Source: Whitmania pigra (Eukaryota > Annelida > Clitellata > Hirudinida > Haemopidae). From it: a stretch of DNA of 64,000 bases. The stretch covers positions 1,319,501 to 1,383,500 of the forward strand of contig JAJTWR010000278.1 of assembly GCA_021613335.1 (NCBI GenBank). The letters are read 5' to 3'. Below the pieces are notes generated by a model. It was not told the origin of the DNA. It made no database searches and saw only the letters and a list, made by a program, of their open reading frames with translations. Each line of letters starts with the position of its first letter. Position 1 is the first letter of the stretch. This document shows, one piece after another, positions 1 through 10,997 of this stretch. The translations under genes were made by a program, and so were the position numbers.

Positions 1-388
1 ACATTTAATTTAAAAAATTTTTTAATTACTTTGGAGTGGTTAGCTCTTTAAATACTCCCTTTAAGTCCAAATCGACTTAGTTATGTAAAGGACTTTAATC
101 AAATAAATAAAATACGGGCCTGATTTCACAACAAAAATTGTTACCTATTTGTAATTTAAGTTACAAACATTCGTAGTAAGATGTTCTAGAGATTGATGTA
201 AACTTTTAATCTCAGAAGGAGAAATAATTTTCAAAAAATTGGTTTAGACTTGAAGCAGAAATTGTGTTGTTTAAATATTAACAGTATTTATAGCACTGTA
301 CATTCATATTTTTGAATCAGCAATTTTAAGATTTTGTTTACATTAGAAATTCAAATAATTACCACTGACATAAATATGTATCGTGCAG
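1..388. other. intron sequence 5' of the first visible SLC13 exon
   Basis: AT-rich sequence with no coding signal. It ends in a splice acceptor (gtgcag at 383-388), so it is read as intron of the SLC13 gene that starts outside the window. Confidence 0.6.
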
Positions 389-3300
389 GTTGATGTTTGG
401 TTTTATGGCAACAACAGCATTCCTCTCCATGTGGATAAGTAATACGGCGACCACAGCTATGATGATTCCCATTTCTCAGGCCGTTCTCAACGAACTCGAA
501 AACCATTTCTCACAAAAAACAAAAGCCTCTTGCTCAAACGAAGGCTTTAAGCCAGGTTACAAAATATAATTCCAATGGCATTACACTTTTAATTTGTAAT
601 GGTGATGATTTTGCGTTTGTTTGGTTAAAATGTAAACACGTGTTCGACACGCTTGTCAGATTCGAGTCAGACGAAATATTTGACGAATTGATAACATTTT
701 AACGTTCAATTGCAATCCAAGAATTGTGTGTTGCTGTCAAGCAGATAATGAAGGTAAAGATCAAAAGAACCTTCACATACCAGACAACTACAAGTCAATT
801 GATTCATTACCAGCCCTGGAAAACACCATCAACGCAGAGATTGCCACTGGTATCAATAATAACGTCATCAAAGATACCAATTTCGTTGTAGAAAGTTTTC
901 AGCTAAAGAACACATTCATGGATACAACGAAGAGCAGTTGTGAAATAATGGATAAAAACCAAAAACTTAACGGACAATATGTAAGGTTATTATTTTAATT
1001 TTTATTATTAGTGCAGTTCGTGAGTTAATTTGGACATTAGTCCATGGATTGATCAAACGAAGTCCAATATGTATTGGATTGTTGCGTACGTTCGTGCCGT
1101 TACATAAAACTATTTTTTCTACAAAGACTTCTTTGATATATCGACCCCTACAATCGATGTTTTATGAAAAGTTAGCAAGAATATACATATAAAGTTAATA
1201 AAGTTTGGGTTCAACGATTATTTCTTTAAAGGAAAAGATGTGTCCGTAAAGTGCAAGTCTTGTAAAGATAGAACGGTTATTGTTATAAGATTGGAACTAC
1301 ATCGAATAAATAAAAATAATCAAATAATAAAAAAATAAACAATCGCTTTGTGCGGTTTGGGCAATGGAGCAGAGATAAATTAGTGATGAATAAGTATGAA
1401 GTACTTGTACTTGTATTCGTACCTGGGCTTGAGTACTTGTACTTGATATTTGAGTACGTGTCTCACGTTTGGGAATCACGTTATAATGTATGAAATATAA
1501 AACTATATAAAAGGTATTTCTAGTCGATAGTTTAGCAAATAATATTTTTATCATGGGAAGAAGAAGTGGACTGACAGCTGAAGAGAAAGAAAAAATTCTG
1601 GCCTTTTCAAAATACATCTAGTGACAGAGTCTCTCGAAAAGCCGGAGGGCATCGACATGGAAGCTTCTAAGTTTTCATGGATCTGGCGCTCTTCCAATCT
1701 TTAATGATATCATTTTCGGCAGTTCCGATCCAAACAGTTTGGAAGAGGTCAGCAAGAAATCAAAACTAACAGCCTGCACCCTCATGGGTCCCTAGGCTAG
1801 GTAGAGCGATTATAAGGTGCTTTCACATCTTATTCGGATACATAAGGAAACGAAATATTCTCAAAAACATTCTTTACCAGAGCAATCATTTGTAATCATC
1901 GTAATTGCATTTGTTATTCCTAGGTATTTAATACACTCCATTGTCAGGTTTTTAAATAGTTTAAAAATGAATATTTGCAGCGCAGTAAAGTTGGAAAAAG
2001 TGGACCTATCGATAAAAGATAAGGAGTGGTTTGAAAGGGCTGGAAGGGGAATTCGTCTATGCATTGCCTACGCCGCCAACATCGGAGGGACAGCTACCTT
2101 AACAGGAACTGGACCAAACCTAGTTCTGAAAGGACAACTAGATGTGTGAGTGTTTATACCCTGCAACTTAAATTGATTATGCTAAAGCAGTAAAGCGTTT
2201 TTATTGGTTTTTTGTAATGATAATAATCGATGACAACTGAGGTATATTTCACATTTCAGTCTTTATGGTCCAGAAACAGGACTGAATTTTAGCACCTGGT
2301 TTGTCTACGCATTTCCAAACATGGTCATTTCTCTCGCTCTCGCGTGGTTATGGCTCATGTTTCTATTTCTAGGACCAAAGTTTGTGCCATTTTTAACGTT
2401 AAATGTCAAATACTTGTGCAGGCTAGCGGACTATTTTTGCAATGATAAGCAAAATTTAATTTACCTAAACAACTTCCGTTTTAGAGAAATTTTGAAATTT
2501 GTTCGCAAGACTAAAGATGATCGAGATTCCTCAGGAGATGTAATAAACAATGAATATGAAAAGCTCGGGCGCATAAGGTATGCTAGTAGCAAAACATAGT
2601 GTCGTAATATAATAATTAATAATAGTAATACTTGTAATATAATTGTAATTGTAAGGCGCCATATTCATTAGGGTGAGAGGCGCCTTAAATTATATCTATA
2701 ATTTATTTGTATATTTTCGAATGAATTTCTTTAATTAAAAGTTTTAATTATTCTTTTCAACGAAGTAGAAGTTAAATTAAATACTTTGCGCTAACAAATT
2801 TTTAAGCTTTGCAGAAGCAGAAGTTCTTATTCTCTTCATTACGTTGGCTCTTCTGTGGATTACACGTTTGCCAGAGTTTGTGCCTGGTTGGGGTAATCTG
2901 ATCAAGCCTGTCGGGTAAATTTTATTAAAATCTTTTAAAAGCTTTTTTTCGTTTGTTCGATTAGCTTCGATTTAAGTGGAGATTAAAGTTATTTATATTA
3001 TTCATCCACATACATGAAAAACCTGGCACTGTGGATATATTAGTTTTGTTGGATGAGTATTAGTTTCCTGCTACTCCGCCTTGGAGCTCCGACAGGGATC
3101 CTCAGATGAGTGTCCCCGTCTTCAAATGTTTTGGCTCCCCGAATCTCCTTACGTTTCCAAGGGGCTGGCCGCATCCGGTGATCGGCAGGATGTCCGTGTC
3201 GGTTTTTGCCTTTTTGGACCCAACATTTACCGCAAGCTATGAGAGGCACTCGTTGGCCTTCTTGTGCTAGTCACTGCTGCCTGGACTGGAGAGACTGCGA

Positions 3301-6300
3301 AAGCTTTCAATGGCTTCTTCATGTCACATGATACCTACTTCTTATACCTTCAAACTTCGACTATGCGAGGCTCTCACTGGCCTTGTTATATCGATCGTCT
3401 CGACCCTAGTTTACATAAAGCGGTCATGACAGCTCTCAATGACCTCCAGAGGCACTTCAGGCTTTTCTTGAGTCCTTGTTTAAGCTTCTCATCCAGTCTT
3501 GACTAGCCCTTCTTGTCGTTTCTTTGAAGGAACCCTATCCTGGCTCTTGGGGGTCTTGTCCTTGGTGAGAGACTCGGATCCACTCGGAGGTGTAGTGAGA
3601 CGTCGCCTCCTGGCTGACTTAACATTTTGCTTCAAATTACTAAATGGCTTTGCGGATTCCCCCTTGAGACATCTGTTACTCCTCCAGGATTACCCTCCAG
3701 ACCCCCAGCAAGTGACAGGGTTAGGGATCATGGAATTATGATGGACCCAAGCTTAGAGCTCTCGCAACCCACATTGATACAATCACATATAAAGCTGCAG
3801 CTGTTTCATGGAGGATCATCTTTTTTTATGACACCAGAATGTCATAAAGCTTGCCTTTTGCACTTACGTCAGACCAATTCCTGAATATTGTTCACCAGTA
3901 TGGAACCCTCACTACAAATATTTAATTGATAGAGTTGAAAAAATACAAAAAAGATTCACCAAATCAATTCCATCAGTTGCTAAATACCCTTGCATGGAAA
4001 TACTAAGGCATCTTAAACTTGTGACCCTGGAGAGGCGCTGCCTCCTGGCTGACTTAAAATTTTGCTTCAAATTACTAAATGGCTTTGCGGACTCCCCCCT
4101 GATTACGCCTCCAGGATTACCCAGGCACGAGAAGGCACGGTTCCAAACTTCGATACAGTAAATTTTCAACAGACGTCACCAAATATTCTTTCTGCAATAA
4201 GATCGTTAAACCATGGAATGCACTGCCAAAGGAAATCGTGAACTCAAATATAATTTCTCGTTTTAATGCCCTAATACGCGACTTGGACTTTAATGGTTTC
4301 TTAACATATACCTGATTATCTTTGCCATTCGCATCTTGTATTGTTCTTTTAGCATGTAAATTGAACAGACTTGTGATATAGGTCTCGAGGACTCTAAGTT
4401 TGATGTTTAATAAATAAATAAATAAATAAACATTTACCGTCAGCTACGAGAGGCATTCGTTGGCCTTGTTATGCCGGTCACTGTTGACTGGACTAGAGCG
4501 ACTTCCAAATATATTTATTATAAACTGGTATAAACATTCTCTGTTAAATTTTAAAAAAGCAAACGTGAATAAATCGATTTACTAAAGAGATTAAACACAT
4601 TTTTAACAAATATCCCTATCGATAGATTTTAACCTACAATCCAGATTTGCTTCTTATCTTCAAGTTTTAATGTAGTTTTTATATTTTAATGGGATAATGT
4701 ATGACATTGTTAACATAACGAGCAGTGTTGTAAAAATTACCTCATTTCGGTAACTAGTTACAAGTAAAAGTAATACCTCAAAAAGCTACTTAAGTATAAG
4801 TAAGAGTATTGTCTCAAAAATTTACTCAAGTAAAAGTTAAAAGTTACAGCGTCCAAAAGTTACTTTTAAGTAAAAATTACAAGTAACTTTGATGCCGCCA
4901 TTATTGTGATCATACATCATTCCGTATTATTTAAAAGGAATTGTTTCTCTTATCGTTAAAACAATTACTGGTATTAACTGCTAGTACTAACAGTCATTAA
5001 ATAATAACATTTGAACTAATGCATTCTTTTGGTGTTTTTATTATTTATTACATTACAATCACAATTTTTTGTTAATTTTTAACATAACTAAGTCCTCGAA
5101 TAGTTTGTCACTCATTATGGTCCTTCAGCTGTTCTTTGTCATACCAGAAGAGCTGAATAAACGTTCAACAGCTGCACTAGCTGGCAGAGGAGTGTTCAAC
5201 TGGATAAATAATTTCTTCAGGGTATCGCTTCCAGTAATAATGTTCATGTCATCTGATTGGATGACATCATCAGATGAACGAGAGCTCAAAGCTCGTCCAT
5301 CTTTGCTGCATTAGAAGATGTTATTTTGGCTACCAGTTTCTCATGAAGCTTGACAACCCTTGGCAACAGATATCCCATATTCCTTAAATTCTGTTGGATG
5401 CATGCGTTCCACGTGCTACTTCAAGTTAGATGAAGAACCTTCATATGCTGAACATGTAGTTTTTGTTTCTGTTGGCAGAGTAGGCACGCATACTTATATG
5501 ATTTTCCTTTGATTGAAATCTGAACATTTTGTTCAAATACGGCCACGGACTATCTTCACCCTTGTTCCTCTTATCTTCGCTAACGACACTAAAAATGGCT
5601 TCAAATGAATCCATACTACGATATATTAAATCTTATATTATATGTATATAATATTATATATTATAAAAAGCTTCGGTATGACTAATCAACAATTTCCGAT
5701 TTAAAACAAAAACGACCGCCGATAACCACAATAACAAAAGAGCGATGATCGGGAAGGGGAAGGTTCTCGAACGAACCAAAGAATAACAATCTAGAATTTA
5801 AATTTTTTTAAAATAAATTAAACTAATTTAAAATGTTATTTATGTTACTTTGTAACGTCTTGCGACAAAAAGGTAACGAATTAAAAGTATGACCAAAAAT
5901 AGTAATTTGTTACAAGTAAGAGTACAAAAAAATTTTTGTAATTGTTACAAGTAAACATTACCAAAAAATGTAATTAATTACAGTAACGAATTACATGTAA
6001 TTCGATACTGCACAACACTGATAACGAGGAAGATAAAGAATTTCATTCTTCTATAAATGGTAAGATTACTTATTACAATCTTATTCTCAGTTTTTTTATT
6101 TGCTGGGCACAGATGGGTTACAGATTCCTGCGTGGCCATCACAATAGCAGTGCTTCTCTTTATGCTTCCATCCAAATGGCCAAATTACCTAAACTTCAAT
6201 CAAACAACACAAGGTGATAAAGGAATTGAGGGACCATCACCACCTCTCTTAGATTGGCCTACAGTTCATAACCACATTCCTTGGAATGTATTACTTCTTT

Positions 6301-7324
6301 TAGGTGGAGGTTTTGCTATGGCAGAGGCGAGCAAGGTGAACATTGGCAAATGAGCTTAATTTAAAATCATTGTTTTATTTTGCATTATGAAATATATAAT
6401 TAAGTTATTTTTAACAATTATTAAAAATTAATTATTAATACTAAGGAATCAGGTCTATCGGAAATAATTGGCCAATTTTTTACAACACTCGGTTACCTAC
6501 CCAGCTGGGGATTGGTGTTTATACTATGCATTATCACTGCAATCTTCACGGAAGTAACGAGTAACATTGCAACGGCGACGATCTTTCTACCGATTTTAGC
6601 AGAAATTGTAAGTCTATGCATAATAAAAGTACATTTGACTTATAATGTACAAACATTGATGATTTCTTATACAGGCAACCACGTTGCACATCAATCCTCT
6701 GTACCTCATGCTTCCAACAACAATTTCCGCTTCCTTTGCATTCATGTTGCCTGTTGCAACCCCTCCAAACGCGATCGTTTTCGCGTATGGGAATATGAAA
6801 ATATTGGACATGGTAATAATCGTAACATTATTTAGCAACTATATTTATGATGGATCAATAGAGAATTTGCAAAAAACGCAATTACCTGTGTTGTTCATGT
6901 CTTCAGACCACTCAAACTATATGCTAGACACAATCACCTTTAGACGGTCTGTTATACGTGCTTTCTTTGGATTAATCACTCCATTAGTTCTATTAATTAA
7001 TTATTGATTATTATATCAATTAGCTAATTATTGTCTAATTATTCTTTTCAATGGCAGTTTTAAACTTAGACTTAGCTTGCTTTAATTATTTGATGAAATA
7101 GAATAATTGAAAGAATTTCGCCATTTCAGATGAAAGCTGGGATTGTTCAAAACTGCGTTTGTCTTCTTATTCTCCAACTTGCAACCAACACTTGGGGATA
7201 CTTCTATTTCAACCTTGGTACTTTCCCGGACTGGGCATACAGCTCCAAGTCAATAACAGTTGACAATGGCACACAATTTTGGAATTCTACTACCTTATCG
7301 ACCATATCAACATCATCAAAATAA
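389..7324 (+). CDS. SLC13 family Na+/di- or tricarboxylate cotransporter, 5'-truncated by window (copy 1)
   Basis: Plasma-membrane sodium-coupled carboxylate transporter of the SLC13/NaDC/Indy family. Exons read: 389-555, 745-980, 1981-2145, 2260-2577, 2807-2914, 6113-6335, 6446-6607, 6675-6812, 7130-7324. Hallmarks are a TM segment with [14 protein letters not shown], then [14 protein letters not shown] (first substrate/Na+ signature), a [15 protein letters not shown] re-entrant segment, [19 protein letters not shown] and [14 protein letters not shown] (second signature). The N-terminal helices must lie upstream of the window. The join 980|1981 is out of phase (phase 0 into a site needing 2 carried bases), so a short exon or another donor in the variable cytoplasmic loop is missed. 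Acceptor 2806 was chosen because it restores the conserved [11 protein letters not shown] segment. The 3.2 kb intron 2915-6112 holds LINE and hAT insertions but its splice sites look intact. Which substrate it carries cannot be read from sequence. Confidence 0.88.
1785..1860 (+). repeat. SINE 3' fragment (type II tail)
   Basis: Contains a gcctgcaccct piece, then a gcgattataagg piece and the run cacatcttattcggatacat followed by aagg. This matches the tail half of the SINE at 46431-46640 (reads cacatcctacccagatacat there). The tRNA-like head is missing. Lies in an SLC13 intron. Confidence 0.5.
2635..2695 (-). repeat. LINE/SINE 3'-tail fragment (type I tail)
   Basis: On the reverse strand it reads GGCGCCTC, then a short spacer and ATGAATATGGCGCCTTA followed by AT-rich repeats. 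This resembles the tail GCGCCTCTGACGCTATGC of the SINE at 17514-17700 and of the LINE end at 8685-8757. It lies in the intron 2578-2806 of the SLC13 gene. Confidence 0.4.
3035..3340 (+). repeat. dispersed repeat A, copy 1
   Basis: Shares blocks with 62015-62260: a ttggagctccgacaggg-like start, ttcaaatgttttggc, ggatgtccgtgtc, gaggcactcgttggcctt, ggactggagagactgcgaaa and ggcttcttcatgtc. A short third copy is at 4436-4503. No protein is recognised on either strand. The nature of the element is unknown; a structured non-coding element or old LINE untranslated region are both possible. Confidence 0.6.
3500..3745 (+). pseudogene. LINE ORF2 C-terminal fragment, partial copy
   Basis: The stretch around 3605-3655 repeats almost exactly at 4038-4090 (lladl.[11 protein letters not shown] in translation). 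This is the region after the reverse transcriptase where CR1/L2/Rex-type LINEs carry an RR..ADL...YKIL.G motif. It is broken by frameshifts. Confidence 0.5.
3825..4432 (+). pseudogene. CR1/L2-group LINE 3' end (degenerate)
   Basis: In frame from 3864 it reads [17 protein letters not shown], then a [14 protein letters not shown] motif and [20 protein letters not shown]. This is the typical post-RT segment of CR1/L2 group LINEs (YVRPILEYCSPVW ... LE.VQRRFTK). A later piece, about 4200-4310, gives the usual terminal W.ALP.EIV signature. It ends in a (taaa)n run at 4405-4430, the kind of 3' tail such LINEs leave. Several frame breaks; clearly dead. Lies in the large SLC13 intron. Confidence 0.75.
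4436..4503 (+). repeat. dispersed repeat A, short copy
   Basis: Matches 3225-3295 over gctacgagaggcattcgttg and the following gcc..gtcactg..gactgga blocks. It directly follows the LINE (taaa)n tail. Confidence 0.5.
4723..6020 (-). mobile_element. hAT transposon deletion derivative with perfect 8-bp TSD
   Basis: Termini CAGTGTTG...CAACACTG are inverted and flanked by identical 8-bp duplications ataacgag (4715-4722 and 6021-6028), the classic hAT signature. Subterminal DNA on both sides is packed with short acaagtaa/ttacttgtaa-like words. Reverse-strand remnants: a BED-type zinc finger near 5380-5530 (YACLLC, then YEGSSSNLK and HVERMHP in a second frame) and the C-terminal dimerisation motif [14 protein letters not shown] with [15 protein letters not shown] around 5070-5200. 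The catalytic middle is largely gone, so it is non-autonomous. It sits inside the SLC13 intron 2915-6112 without disturbing its splice sites. Confidence 0.92.
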
Positions 7325-7396
7325 TTCAATTTTTTAAAATTGTTGATTGAAAATTAAAATTTGGAATGCATCCATGGAAATGTTTTCAAAGATGAA
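7325..7396. other. SLC13 3' flank
   Basis: Short AT-rich stretch after the SLC13 stop codon. No clear AATAAA before the LINE fragment begins; the 3' UTR may run into it. Confidence 0.4.
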
Positions 7397-8260
7397 TTAA
7401 AAAAATTGTTGATGTGTTCTTCGTCCAATGGGACTATCAGAAACGATGATGACATCGCAGACTACTGACTGATCCCTCTCCCATGCCACCAGGTCTGGAA
7501 TTCTGAGATTCCCTCCAACATTAATTCGAGGCTCAATTTTGTAGTGATGTAGCCTTTCTTGGTCAGCTTCTTTTTTAATTGGCTTTCTTCTCTCTGCATC
7601 CATACCTGGGCAAACCTGGAAGATATGGTCCAGGCACTCGAAGGCACCACACCCGAAATCACAATAGGTGTTCATCTCTGGATGATACCTTGAGATCCTA
7701 AGATTTGTCGGGAGGACGGCAGCTCTGACTTTGATACATTGTATGTATTCGCTTGGGGGCATCCTGAATTGACCGTCCACTATCCAATCACTAATTCCTA
7801 TCCCTTGGGTGAACGATTGCAGCCCATATCCATCGACAGTGTCGCACAAACTTGCCGCAGTTTCGTGTTTCAGTTGTTTTTTTAGCTGCGGGTCTTTTTG
7901 CTATTCCGAACTTTCTGTATTCGCAGAGAATTGCGCTGTTATTCTTCAACGTATCAAGCAGAAACTCATCCTCATTGGTCTTGGACTGCCCCACCATTGC
8001 CGACATTCGATTAACTCTTATGATCGGCACCCATTTTCTGAGCTGCAACAATCCGAGTCCACCATCCTTAACTCCCGTGTGGAAGAAAGCAACCGGCGTG
8101 TCTTTTTGGAAGTCGGAGCATTGTCGCACAGCAGATCTTATCTTGGTGTCAGGAACTTTTTGTCTAAGCCGATGCCAAAGAAGGTAGCAGTATTGGATGG
8201 CTAAAGGGGCTTGTTGCCGATACTAAGCTTGACCTTGGCGTCCATCCTTTTTCTGAGAAA
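7397..8260 (-). pseudogene. R2/NeSL-like LINE fragment with restriction-like endonuclease end
   Basis: Reading the reverse strand down from about 8225: a KDTPVAFFHTGVKDGGLGLL motif (R2: kdtpvafFHa...DGGLGv), then IKVRAAVLPTNLRISR, a zinc knuckle C-x3-C...H-x4-C (CDFGC...LDHIFQVC), then IPDLVAW...VVCDVIIVSDS, the PD..D core of the restriction-like endonuclease found at the C terminus of RLE-type LINEs. The reading frame changes once near 7800-7850, and the reverse transcriptase is not present in the same piece. Usual R2 elements sit in 28S rDNA; no rDNA is seen here. Confidence 0.82.
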
Positions 8261-8359
8261 AAAAACTGCTTGCGGCTTATTATTAGATATTTTAAAACTG
8301 TGACATAAAAACTTAGCCGTTTCGTTAAGCTGCCTTTGTATACCCTACCCTCAATAGCA

Positions 8360-8757
8360 CAGACTGTTTGAAGAAATTGCGCTGGTTGCCGATTCATAGT
8401 CGTATCACCTCCAAAATCGCCCTCATAACATATCACACTCTAACAACATCCATCCCACCTTATCTCCATCATCTTATAGATCGCCGCCAAATACCTGGTC
8501 TTCGCTCGTCGTCAACCACTCAACTTCACCAATCGGTACATAGATCATCCATCCCAAGCAGGGGCTTTTCGTAAGGCCTCTCCAAATGTCTGGAACAGAT
8601 TTCCTCCCATCGTCTTAGCCCAGTTATTCTTGGAGCTCTTCAAGCGTCACCTAAAGACTCATCTCTTCAGAACTTCATGAGACAGCGAAGACGCAAGGCG
8701 CCTCTGATGCTATGCACATAGCGCTTTATAAATTTATTATTATTATTTATTATGCTG
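8360..8757 (+). pseudogene. L2/CR1-like LINE 3' end with SINE-matching tail
   Basis: Starts LKKLRWLPIHSRITSKIALI, continues to PPYLHHLI and a RSSSTTQLHQS block, then after a frame break VWNRFPP and LFKRHLKTHLFRTS followed by a stop. This is the standard C-terminal end of L2-type LINEs (LHWLPV..RI.FKI ... F..LKTHLF). The untranslated tail at 8685-8757 reads gcgcctctgatgctatgcac, then atagcgctttataaa and (tta)n. This tail matches the last third of the SINE at 17514-17700. Confidence 0.8.
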
Positions 8758-8935
8758 GACGTAACATCGCCCAGATTGGAACCAGTAATCCAAAAGGGCG
8801 ATATCGTCCGTGTCCATTGACAACTGGACTCCCTTTATTGGCATCGGCATCCCGTTCATCACGACAATGAAGAGAAGTGGACTCAAAATACTGCCAAGAA
8901 GGTGTACCGTTTTCCAATGATGGGGTCGGGAAAAA
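8758..8935 (-). pseudogene. non-LTR reverse transcriptase palm fragment
   Basis: Reverse-strand translation gives GSILSPLLFIVVMNGMP and then GVQLSMDTDDIALL. This matches the RT motif pair QGS.LSPLLF and YADDIA, but the catalytic Y/F-A-D-D is altered to DTDD. Isolated palm segment with no long open frame. It may belong to a jockey/I-type LINE. Confidence 0.65.
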
Positions 8936-8959
8936 GCGGCCCCAACTCTCGCCTGAATA

Positions 8960-9015
8960 GTGTAGTCCTATATATATATAAATTCCTGTCTAAGGAATAT
9001 ATATATATATGCCGA
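8960..9015. repeat. short (TA)n tracts in inverted arrangement
   Basis: Two (ta)5-6 tracts flank aattcctgtctaaggaa, giving a locally palindromic, AT-rich segment. Confidence 0.45.
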
Positions 9016-9404
9016 TAACTAATCACTTTTCCAAAACTTTGAGAGGTCAATATGCCTTGCCCTATAAATTCCTGTCCTAGATTGTATGCTCCCCTGTCAT
9101 ATGCAATGTTCCATATAATTTTTGTGATGGCAGTGAATTTTTTTAAGATGGCAGGTCTACTTACGCTTTCCTCACCAAGATTGGATTGTCAAGCATAGGC
9201 TATGACAAGAATGTCTGAGGCCACAGAAGCGACTTCATTCTGGATCTGGCACATGAGGAGCCAGAAGTTTTAAGAGGCCACTGCAGGAAAGCCGTCGGAC
9301 TCCGGTATGAATGATCCACCGAACGACAGGGCTAAATCATTGATTATTATTGTGTTGCAACGGACAGCCAATGCCGGCTGACAATATTAACTAAGGCTTA
9401 TTTT

Positions 9405-9462
9405 GGGGGAATAATAATAATAGTAATAATTAATTTATAAGGCACCATAGCGTCAGAGAGAA
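9405..9462 (-). repeat. LINE/SINE type I tail fragment
   Basis: On the reverse strand it reads CTGACGCTATGGTGCCTTAT, then an AATTAATTATTA run. It corresponds to the tail of the SINE at 17514-17700 (CTGACGCTATGCATATGGCG). Confidence 0.45.
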
Positions 9463-10997
9463 AAACGTTAAGTAGAAATCTAGAGTATTTAGATACTTGA
9501 ATCTCCAAGGTGAATACTGATGAACCCTTATGACGAAGAGAGTTGGAGAAATCGACTTATTAGTTCTGATCTCGACTTGATTTCGATGTTGAGATGGCAT
9601 AGTGTAACTACTAAAAATGAGACTAGTATTAGCTGTCCATAGACGGCATAGGAGTCTTATGGGATTCGCATCCGAGTTGAGCTCGTTCTTGATGGAGTAG
9701 TCCTTGAAATCGAGGTGGTCATCTTGGCAGCTATTTTGGCACTTTTAAGTTTGTCAGGCGGCATCTGTACTTTTGGCAAACATGGTAGCGGCTCTTTATG
9801 AGTCGGCAGTTTTCTCGGCATCAATTGCAGTGGGAAAGCAGGCTGCTGAGTTTGTGACAGCCGGGTAGATCGTTTCTTAACGAGAGCTTACCTGTCAAGA
9901 AGTTCCTGTAATGTTGTAAAAGTTGAAGTTACACATATTTTTCTGTAGTGGGAGACACTGCGATATTCAAAAACTTCCCATTTCGCGATACAGATTGAGA
10001 GGAAGTTTATCAACTGAGATATATTGTAGATACTAGATCGGAGCAGATAACCAGTCGTTTCAGTTTCTCTGCTCCGTCAAATGCCCCTATACATAACCTC
10101 TACTACTATATTTGGGAGGCTGTCCGGTGATGACGTGGTGAGCAGCATGGCTAGAAAAATATTGAGTTTATATTTACTTACCCATTTATCTTCTGACTGA
10201 AGTATTTATGTTTACTTTAAAATGTTGTCGCAAAATTTAAATCTATATAGGATTCACAAAGATTTGCAATTCATTAAATTTTGTATAACTAGAAACATTT
10301 TTCATAAGTAAATCCGAGACAAATAAAACTATTGTGTTTACATGTTTAATTAAATAATTAAAATATATTATAAGTAAATTTATAACTATTGCAACGTTAT
10401 AAATGGTTAAAACTTAAACCAGCTGACTCACCCATAACGCAGTGTTTTTGCATAATGGCGGGCGTCGGCCGATGTCGGGGCTGAAGGGGCGGTGGCGCTT
10501 GGATCGTTGGCGTCGGGAGTTGGTTCCAAATTTCATCATTTGGGGATAAATTTTGATATATTTAAAGCTTTCGATGCGCTGACTTTTTTAACATGATGGT
10601 CAAATGTAATTGGTTATGATTGACGCGATCGATTGGTCTTCGGAAGTGCGCATTTAGGCTCAATTGCGTAGTTGTAGTCAGCGACGGATTTTAAACTACG
10701 TAGCTGGTTCCATCATCAGCTTACGATTCTGGAGGCTTATCTTCAGACTCGACGAGTCTCGCTGCTCCTCTTAATCGGCTTGGACTGAAACTACCGAGGA
10801 CCATTACGAGTTTTTCGGGCAGATTTCAGGACCTCGTGTCTTACCCCGATGAACATAATTTGTACCATCTACGTCTGAAAGTGTTTGCTGGTTTAATATA
10901 AAGAGCTTTTTAGCGTCTTCCACATGTTGGTCTGATATTAATTTTCAAGGGTTGAATTGATTGAGCTTGGAGCTTCTTAAAATAACTGGTAAATTAA
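9463..10997. other. intergenic region upstream of Tribbles
   Basis: No convincing reading frame or RNA gene on either strand. The GC-richer part, about 10430-10960, lies just before the Tribbles start and probably holds its promoter and 5' UTR, but I see no clear TATA box. Confidence 0.4.

Noticed and set aside
1552..1620. [20 protein letters not shown] start of a Tc1 transposase
   Set aside because: Only about 22 codons, followed by a stop and no further transposase motifs; too little to call.
3040..3884. Several 65-85 codon frames in the SLC13 intron
   Set aside because: They coincide with repeat A and LINE debris and do not share the reading frame of the LINE protein throughout.
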